Positions 57,618 through 64,000 of a stretch of 64,000 nt of DNA are shown here, piece by piece (positions within the stretch are counted from its first letter, which is position 1; each line of letters opens with the position of its first letter). The stretch spans positions 10,974,001 through 11,038,000 of the forward strand of contig OZ316898.1 in the NCBI GenBank assembly GCA_973895155.1, given 5' to 3'. This stretch comes from Marsupella aquatica (Eukaryota; Marchantiophyta). The notes under the pieces are model-generated. The model did not search any database. It was given only the letters and a program-made list of their open reading frames with translations, and was not told where the DNA came from. The translations under genes were made by a program, and so were the position numbers.

Positions 57618-58615
57618 GTCCACAACGAAGGAGACGTCCTAGATCAATGGAACACAAAGCAATGCCGAAACAGAGGGCGGGTCGTCCCTCCTTTGGGCCC
57701 CTATCTCGGACCGTTCTCCTTGCCTTCGTCTCGAGAGCAGTTTTTACTCTTTCGTGAAACGGAATACAGTAAAAAAAAGAGCGCCAACGCTCCCGCGAAC
57801 TCTTTTGTCATCTTAAAAGTTTGATTTCCAAAGCAAGAAACAGAGCGCGGGCGCATCATCACGTGAGTGGAAGACGATCGAGCTACGACTCAACAATTCT
57901 TAGCGGGAAGTGTAGTTTAGTCGTGGCGGGCCAGTGCACCGAAACGCATATGTGCAGCAGAGCTTTCCCTCGTCGTTGTAGTGTTGGTTGTGTTGGTTGT
58001 GCAGGAGCGGAGCGGTACCTCTCGCTGTGAGTTCTCTCTCCTTCTCTCACTCAGCCTTTCGAAGTGCACGTTCAATTCGTTGATTCGCTGATTCGTTCGC
58101 AACTACAGTAGGTTGCAGCATTTTGTTAGAGCTCTGCATTCGCGCGGCAATCCGAGCTCTCGATTGAATGACACTCTATCGTTCGTCCCAGCGTTCGCCA
58201 CTAGGTCGAAGCATTTTGTCAAGCTTCGGCAAGGAAATCCTAGCTCTAGTACTAATATTTTGTTTCGTTTTTATTGGCTACTGCTGTACAGTTTGTTTGG
58301 GTTAACTAATTTGTCAGAGCTGAGCACAGAAATCCTAGTCTTAGAATCACTCTGTGGCTACGCACCCGCTTGTCGAGCAGTCATTGATCTTTGAATTTAA
58401 CGCAGTGAAGTTTCTGCAATGATGGCTCCTGCAGCTCCACTTGAATGTCTCTGCGGCAATCGGGACTTTCCAGTTATCATGGTCTAGTAAGCAACTGAGA
58501 CTCACTTGAGAATCTCGTCCGGTTTCTTCGGGACTGGAGCCCTGCGGGAGGACGGACAACAATTTTGTTAGGGAGAGCCCTCCCTTGGTTCGGAAAATTT
58601 CGTGGAGACTGGTGG
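57618..58615. other. Promoter and 5' UTR region of the RNR small subunit gene
   Basis: No gene seen. Contains the candidate E2F site and repeated words such as GCATTTTGT(T/C)A(G/A)G and GAAATCCTAG(C/T)(T/C)(C/T)TAG (58120-58345), which look like remnants of local duplication. Confidence 0.45.
57903..57909 (-). promoter_or_regulatory. Possible E2F-type site upstream of the RNR small subunit gene
   Basis: TTCCCGC on the minus strand matches the core of the E2F consensus (WTTSSCSS) except its first base. Plant ribonucleotide reductase promoters are known E2F targets at the G1/S transition. It is about 700 bp upstream of the start codon, and the transcription start is unknown, so this is only a candidate. 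Confidence 0.22.
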
Positions 58616-60725
58616 ATGGATGCAGGATACACAATGCCTTCTATAATGGAAGTGGAGCCTATTCTTACCGAGAATCCCCAGAGATACTGTATGTTTCCGA
58701 TCCAGTATGAAGCGGTGTGGGAGATGTACAAGAAGGCGCTCGCCAGCTTCTGGACAGGTTCGTTATTCTCCTCGATCAAATGTATCGCATTCCTCTGCGT
58801 TCGGAAACGCGATGCATTTCGTTGGTCGCATTGCCAAACAGTCTGCCCTTGTCCTGATGATATTTCTCGCTCGTTGCTTAAACCACCATGCTGTAGGGTT
58901 TAGTGGTTAACCTACTGAATAAACCCACGTTGCAACTTACATTCGTGACCTGGTCTTCAATCTTCAGCCGAGGAGGTCGATTTGTCGTCAGACTACAAGC
59001 ACTGGGAAGGCCTCAGCAGCGACGAGAGGCATTTTGTGAGCCACGTGCTTGCGTTCTTCGCCGCATCCGATGGCATCGTCCTCGAGAATCTGGCGCTACG
59101 GTTCATGAAGGATGTCCAAATTCCCGAGGTACAGGGTCGTTGAGACTTGCTAGGCAAATGTCTCGTTTTCTATAAAATTTATCTAGTTGGTGCGTTTGAT
59201 TCGCAAGTTTAATTACGGGCTGCAGGAGTTCCTTTCTATGTTCCAGCCCAGCCTTTAGCTCTGGATGTAGTAGGCCATTGCTGTCTCCATGGTCCTTGGC
59301 CTTGGCTCTGAACATGTATGCTGTCGTACTTCTCTGCTCTAAGTCTTGTGCCTCTGCAATTCAGGCTCGCGCTTTCTACGGTTTCCAGATGGCCATCGAG
59401 AACGTCCACTCTGAAATGTACAGCCTGTTGCTTGAGACTTACATTAAGGACCAAACAGAGAAGGCGAGACTCTTCAATGCCATCGAAACAATTCCGTGTG
59501 TTACCAAGAAGGCCGACTGGGCCATGCGCTGGATTGAAAGGTACGTCACTGAACTGTTCGTCAGATGATCAGATCGTCTTAGTCTTTAGCTCTTCACGGC
59601 TTTTCGTCATATTTTCGTTTTCGTGTAACTTGCTGTGTTGTTCACCCTTCTCACATCGGAGGGTTCATCCGGGGTCATTTGCTGACTATCCAGCTTTATC
59701 TTGTCTCTGCAGTGGAGAGACGTTTGCTGAGAGAATCGTGGCCTTTGCCTGCGTCGAGGGCATTTTCTTCTCGGGAAGCTTTTGTGCTATCTTCTGGCTG
59801 AAAAAGAGGGGACTGATGCCAGGCCTCACATTTTCTAACGAACTGATTTCAAGAGACGAGGGGCTCCACTGTGACTTCGCGTGTCTCCTCTACACGTGAG
59901 CTCAATAATTCTCTTGTTTCCACTTTTGCTCTTGACATGCTTTCGAGCTTTGGTGTGTGATGTGATCTGTTGGCGTTTCCTCATATCTATCTGATCCAGG
60001 TTGTTGAAGAAGAAGCTTCCCGAGTCGAGGGTAAGAGAGATTGTCTGTGACGCGGTGGAAATAGAGCGTGAGTTCGTGTGTGAGGCCCTCTGTTGCGATT
60101 TGGTCGGCATGAACGCGAATCTCATGAGTGACTACATCGAGTTCGTTGCCGATCATCTCTTGGTACGATTGTAAAGCCTTTCGCTCAGTCTGATGGAGCT
60201 GATAGTATCTAAGCAGGTTGTTATAGATAATAGAGTGCTCTAACCATTTCATTCAGTGCTCTAAGCATTTCGTTCTTTCTGCAGGTTGCCTTGGGATATA
60301 GCAAGAAGTACAACAGAAGCAATCCATTTGACTGGATGGAACTGATCTCCTTGCAGTAAGTTTTAATTGGGGCGTTCGTTGTCCAATAATGACCTTTGTC
60401 TGCTTGCTTTTGTCAACTGCTCCTTACCATTTGCACAGTTCCTAGGTCTGTTCTTTGCTTAGAGCCACTAGTCATATGGACGATAGATTTAATTTATGCC
60501 TGAAGTATTTGTGAGGCTGGTTGATTGCAGAAAATTCTCATTGTGTTGCTCCTACGATATCATCCTCATTGCGAAGTATTACATAATCGTGATGTTCTGT
60601 GCTGTTGCAGAGGAAAAACAAACTTTTTTGAAAAGAGGGTGGGCGAATACCAAAAGTCGTCTGTAATGGCCAGTCTTGGGAAAACCGCAAGTCAGCACGT
60701 CTTCAGGATCGATGAAGACTTCTAG
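58616..60725 (+). CDS. RNR2: Ribonucleoside-diphosphate reductase small subunit (R2), seven exons
   Basis: Exons 58616-58757, 58968-59128, 59365-59540, 59713-59895, 60000-60162, 60285-60355 and 60611-60725 join in phase to 336 residues, normal for eukaryotic R2. It supplies the tyrosyl radical for reduction of ribonucleotides to deoxyribonucleotides. Visible marks are [15 protein letters not shown] at the N-terminus, iron ligands Asp 82 ([10 protein letters not shown]), Glu 113 and His 116 ([10 protein letters not shown]), and the radical Tyr 120. Next come [20 protein letters not shown], with the second set of Glu ligands, [12 protein letters not shown], and the C-terminal FRIDEDF tail that docks on the large subunit. 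The start is the first ATG in the frame; another Met follows six residues later. Introns are 95-260 bp. Confidence 0.96.
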
Positions 60726-61652
60726 GCAAGACTTCTAGGCAATTTATTAAATAGAAACAGGTTGTGCCCGTCAGGTCATCTCCTAGAATGATTTGTATAT
60801 AAACATAAATGTGGGTAGCAAGAGTTCAGACGAAATCGCTGAATACCGATTTTAGAAAAAACTTGGTCACATCACCCGATGTCGCCATATTGACGCATTT
60901 GTAGTTGACCCGCATATACTGTAGGCAAGTGTGCGTTCCTGTACTAGGCAATAATGAAACTTCAATTCAATTTAGCATCTTCATCACTCATGAGATATGA
61001 AGAAACTTTTCATTTGTGCTTATACTTAATGATAAATAGTCAAAATTTTGCACATCAACAGAATAGAAGTGTGTATTCACTTCTTTGCATGATACTTCGT
61101 AATTGATTGTGATCTCTAAAAGCTGTGCAGATTACTGGAGAGCCTTTCTAACAATTAGCTGGAATCCCACCGCAAGTGCTCCTTGTGCACTTACGTGAGG
61201 TCACACCCTTGCAGTCAACTTGGTCTAAAAGATGGGCAGAGCCATGGTTATATCCCACGCGACCTTTACTTTAGAAGTGACCCACTCGGCCTTTGGTAGG
61301 TGGGTGACGATGAGTGCAAACAGTCTTGCGACTCCCAATGTAGCAATCTGCATACCCGATTTGTGAGAATGTAGCTTTCATAAGCTTGAAACCATCCCAA
61401 TATAACTCTCCCCCTCAACAACCAATGCACGCCCCTTCCTCAGTACAACCCACAATCTGAGTTTCTGAAACAACTTCTACAGTAGAGAAGAGAATCGTAC
61501 AATTACCCCACCTTCCTCTAAAACTCCTAAGTTAACAATAGCAAACAACCAACGCTACACAAAGCTGCAAGAGGAGCTTTCAACACATCGAGCTCAAAAA
61601 ACCACAGGCCAGGCCAAATAGAGACAGAAGGAGCAGTATGAGAATTCTATTG
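60726..61652. other. Intergenic stretch between convergent genes
   Basis: No gene seen. Holds the 3' flanks of the RNR gene (+) and the plastid protein gene (-). Confidence 0.45.
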
Positions 61653-62900
61653 TCATCTCACCACTTTCCATTGTCGCTCGTAGAATTTATGAAGCTCCGA
61701 CAAGAACTTCACCTTCAAGCTGCTGTACAATTCGAGATTTGTAGGTTCCACTTCCAGCATTCCCACGATGGGTTGCCGCACCGCATGCGCCAATGACGCC
61801 ACAGTGAGCGGGTCCATAGCATTCATCGCATCCGTGAGCCTCATGAAATTCGGAGGACTGGTTGAAAAAACGGCCACCAAAGCCTCCAGAATTCTCACCA
61901 CACCAAAGAAAGAGAACGCCCAGACCAAATACAAAGCATCCGTCGAAATTCTCACCAGCTGAGCTCTCTGCAGCGTCAGCTCAGTGGCCGTCCACTGCGC
62001 GATGGTCGTCACCCCCTGCTTCGGATCGTACATAGCGGCGTTGAACTTCAAATCCTCCAGTCCGGGTTTCTTCTTACCCCAATCTTGAATGAATTTCCGC
62101 ACGGAGAAGTTACGGATCTTGGTTTGGAGCGACTCCGCTTGTATCCCCACCTCAGCCAGCACTCTGTCCACCTCCGTATCTGTCCTGTGTGTGGTTCCTC
62201 CTCTCGTCACTGTCACCCTGCTCAGAGTGCCTTTCTCAGTGAGCTTGTACTCCTCCTCGGTGAGCACCAAAGGCTCGGACCCTCTTCCACTTTCCTCCTC
62301 ACCCGCTTGGACGACTGTGGTCGTTTTCTGAAGGCCACCCTCCTCACCATCTTCTCCATCTGAATTCTTTGCAGCTCTTATAGCTGAAAGTTTTTCTGAA
62401 ACTGACGACAGAATTCTGGAGTTCTGCAACAGTGATGTCTTTTCTTCGTCTTCCGCTTCCGATGAACCATCTGAAGACGCTGCTGCCGCCGTCCCGGTAG
62501 CAGAAACACTGGAAGTTGAACCTGAAGCTCCACAGCTTGATGAAAATGGAGAGCTGCTGCTGCTGCCGAGGTTCGCTCTCACGTCTGCTGTTTCTCTTCC
62601 TCGTCCTCCTCGTACTCGTTCAGTTGAATAGGGGTTTGAGTTGTATGGTCGAGGGAGTTGAAGGCTGAGCCCTGTGGTTCTTGGGATGCATCGCATAACG
62701 AGATGGGTTGGTTGATGGCCTGTTGATGCTCTGGATGAGTAGCCCTCTGATATGATGGAAAGTGGAGTGCATTTTGTTGTGACATTTAAGGCGTACTTGG
62801 GATCAAACTGAAGGCTGATGAGGCCACTAGGAGAAGACACCGCCTTCATTCGAGGAGACGTGATCTGCGAAACTGGAATCCTTAGTGTGTGCATGCGCAA
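61653..62900 (-). CDS. Unrecognised probable plastid membrane-associated protein
   Basis: Single exon, 415 residues. The first about 110 residues are rich in Ser, Thr, Arg and Pro with few acidic residues, like a chloroplast transit peptide. A Ser/Ala/Thr tract follows (111-148), then an acidic stretch (149-153). A folded part seems to start about residue 205 (EPLVLTEEEYKLTEKGTLSR; TDTEVDRVLAEVGIQ) and continues with FIQDWGKKKPGLEDLKFNAA. One hydrophobic segment at about 321-345 (DALYLVWAFSFFGVVRILEA) could be a membrane span or a buried helix. The C-terminus ends with a basic helix (SELHKFYERQWKVVR). The reading frame is long, has a plausible start with two Met codons, and has domain-like composition, so I take it as a real gene. 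I do not recognise the family. Confidence 0.75.
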   Translation of the reverse strand: MRMHTLRIPVSQITSPRMKAVSSPSGLISLQFDPKYALNVTTKCTPLSIISEGYSSRASTGHQPTHLVMRCIPRTTGLSLQLPRPYNSNPYSTERVRGGRGRETADVRANLGSSSSSPFSSSCGASGSTSSVSATGTAAAASSDGSSEAEDEEKTSLLQNSRILSSVSEKLSAIRAAKNSDGEDGEEGGLQKTTTVVQAGEEESGRGSEPLVLTEEEYKLTEKGTLSRVTVTRGGTTHRTDTEVDRVLAEVGIQAESLQTKIRNFSVRKFIQDWGKKKPGLEDLKFNAAMYDPKQGVTTIAQWTATELTLQRAQLVRISTDALYLVWAFSFFGVVRILEALVAVFSTSPPNFMRLTDAMNAMDPLTVASLAHAVRQPIVGMLEVEPTNLELYSSLKVKFLSELHKFYERQWKVVR

Positions 62901-63670
62901 GCAGAGTTCCTGAAATGATCTGCCTCTGACTCTGTTCTAACTTCGATCAAATTGAAACTCCTGAGATTATCACTCTCCACTCCACCTGCTACTCCTCTCT
63001 GTGCCGGAACGCTTCATGAAAGGCAGCTCTGCATCGCTCTAATCGGTAGTCCCGGCCTTACTTCATATCTCACATTAGTGGCACCAATGCGATTCTCTCT
63101 CTCTCTTTCTCTCACTCTCACTCTCGCAATTTTTGGACGCTCTGTTCCTGGCTGTCCGAAACTTCTAGACGGTAGATGTAGTAGCGAATTCAACACTTTC
63201 TTTGAAACAAATTGAGCAGGTCTATTTCGATGTCGGCCATCTGGCTCGAGCAGATGAGCCGGAGGATACGCATGCAGGGGACCGTTATCATTTCGGAGTC
63301 CCGCCAATGAGTGGGAGATTGGCACCTTATTGGAAATCAGTTCAATGGCTGGAAGCCACAGTGTAGGATTTCCTGGAGCTTGAAGCAAAGGGGGGTACAG
63401 TGAGGGAGAGCCGTCCTTAGGGCGTCTCAAAACTAATTGACTATACCAGGATGATTTCAACTCGAGAGTTATGTCAATTCTGGTAAAAGTTGTGAGAGCC
63501 TGCCTATCTTGGGATTCACTATGGTAAGCCTGTAGGCTCAACACGTAATTCCTGTCATGAGAAGAGGTTACAGGTGTGTAACAACCATTTCTGCATGGGC
63601 CTTTTATAGAGTCATAATTTGCTGTCCTGAAAAGTCTAACCGGTAATCTCTTTCCGGGCACGAGTTACGT
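62901..63670. other. Promoter side of the plastid protein gene
   Basis: A CT-rich tract (about 63093-63126) lies some 200 bp upstream of the start codon; on the coding strand it is GA-rich, as seen in plant core promoters and 5' UTRs. A 215-residue minus-strand open frame (63014-63661) spans this region but shows no recognisable domain. Confidence 0.35.
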
Positions 63671-63820
63671 ACCCTGGTGCAGGTCTGGGCTGGGGTTATA
63701 GATTGTAACCTGCTCCCGGAATATTCAAAGAAGCTTTCTGGCTGCCGCCGGTCAGCTTCTTTTCATATTCCGGATGCAAGGTTACAGTCTAGTAACCCTG
63801 TGCCCAGACCTGCATTACCC
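63671..63820. repeat. Near-perfect long foldback (hairpin) of about 145 bp
   Basis: The left arm from about 63675 (GTGCAGGTCTGGGC, GATTGTAACCTGC, CCGGAATAT, AAAGAAGCT) pairs with the right arm to about 63815 (GCCCAGACCTGCAT, GGTTACAGTC, ATATTCCGG, AGCTTCTTTT). Arms are roughly 70 bp with about 85% complementarity and a loop of only a few bases. It could be a MITE collapsed to its arms or a small-RNA precursor; the sequence alone does not decide. Confidence 0.8.
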
Positions 63821-63833
63821 TATACTTATAGAG

Positions 63834-63904
63834 CATCTCCAGGGAGCCCCCAAACAGCCCCATAAATGCCAAACCAGTGAGTAGAGGTCGGGTTTTATTA
63901 TTCA
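63834..63904 (+). other. Possible left end of a Harbinger-type MITE
   Basis: GAGCATCTCCAGGGAGCCCC resembles the GAGCATC(T/C)C terminus of plant PIF/Harbinger elements, including the one at 12481, and is preceded by TTATA. The other end would lie beyond the window. Confidence 0.25.
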
Positions 63905-64000
63905 AGAACCTTCACCAATTTCTTGTGACTTTAGGTTCAAATTCAGAAATCCTTGGTCGAGAACCTTAACCAATTTCTTGTCACTTTAGGTTCAAATCCA
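63905..64000. repeat. Two-copy tandem duplication, 55-bp unit, at the window edge
   Basis: AGAACCTTCACCAATTTCTT at 63905 and AGAACCTTAACCAATTTCTT at 63960. The second copy is cut by the window end. Confidence 0.93.

Noticed and set aside
63014-63661. 215-residue minus-strand open frame
   Set aside because: No recognisable domain. It overlaps a CT-repeat tract (giving an Arg/Glu run) and lies in the promoter region of the next gene. Kept only as a note.

Overview
The window is eukaryotic nuclear DNA from a land plant, most likely a bryophyte and probably a moss. Genes carry GT-AG introns with GTAAGT/GTATGT-type donors. Plant-specific genes are present: a UPF0426 plastid protein and a trichome-birefringence-like (TBL) protein. 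There is also a plastid-type MurF peptidoglycan ligase, which angiosperms are generally thought to have reduced or lost and which mosses, lycophytes and ferns keep. The species assignment is inference; no search was possible.

Layout. 0.5-1.5 kb: Copia remnant. 2.5-5.4 kb (+): dienelactone hydrolase-like gene with three exons. 5.8-7.4 kb (-): four-exon gene for an unrecognised 191-residue protein. 8.7-9.5 kb: purine-rich minisatellite. 10.4-12.2 kb: LINE and unknown pseudogene fragments. 12.48-16.12 kb: complete but inactivated PIF/Harbinger transposon with TIRs and a TTA target-site duplication. 16-27 kb: repeat-rich, with unrecognised ORFs, a MITE-like foldback and an En/Spm (CACTA)-like transposase gene in exons on the minus strand. 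27.5-28.5 kb (+): UPF0426. 30.8-32.1 kb (-): TBL. 33-41 kb: intergenic with many short duplications and a retroposon with a 15-bp target-site duplication. 41.8-43.5 kb (+): ALG10, preceded by a 163-bp duplicate of its own coding sequence. 45.4-46.6 kb (+): LINE 3' part. 47.7-49.7 kb (+): NSE2/MMS21 SUMO ligase, seven exons. 51.3-54.2 kb (+): MurF, two exons. 58.6-60.7 kb (+): ribonucleotide reductase small subunit, seven exons. 61.7-62.9 kb (-): unrecognised probable plastid protein. The right edge holds a near-perfect foldback and another short duplication.

The genes are ordinary single transcription units and do not form a cluster or operon. Two deal with genome replication and repair (RNR small subunit, NSE2), two with plastids (MurF, UPF0426), and two with glycan chemistry (ALG10 in the ER, TBL in the Golgi).

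The most striking feature that the genes do not explain is the number of local, two-copy, near-identical tandem duplications of about 50-125 bp spread through the window. One disrupts an ORF and others lie just upstream of MurF. I found no convincing new defence or biosynthetic system. The best candidates for novelty are the unrecognised 191-residue spliced gene, the unrecognised plastid protein and the foldback at 63.7 kb.
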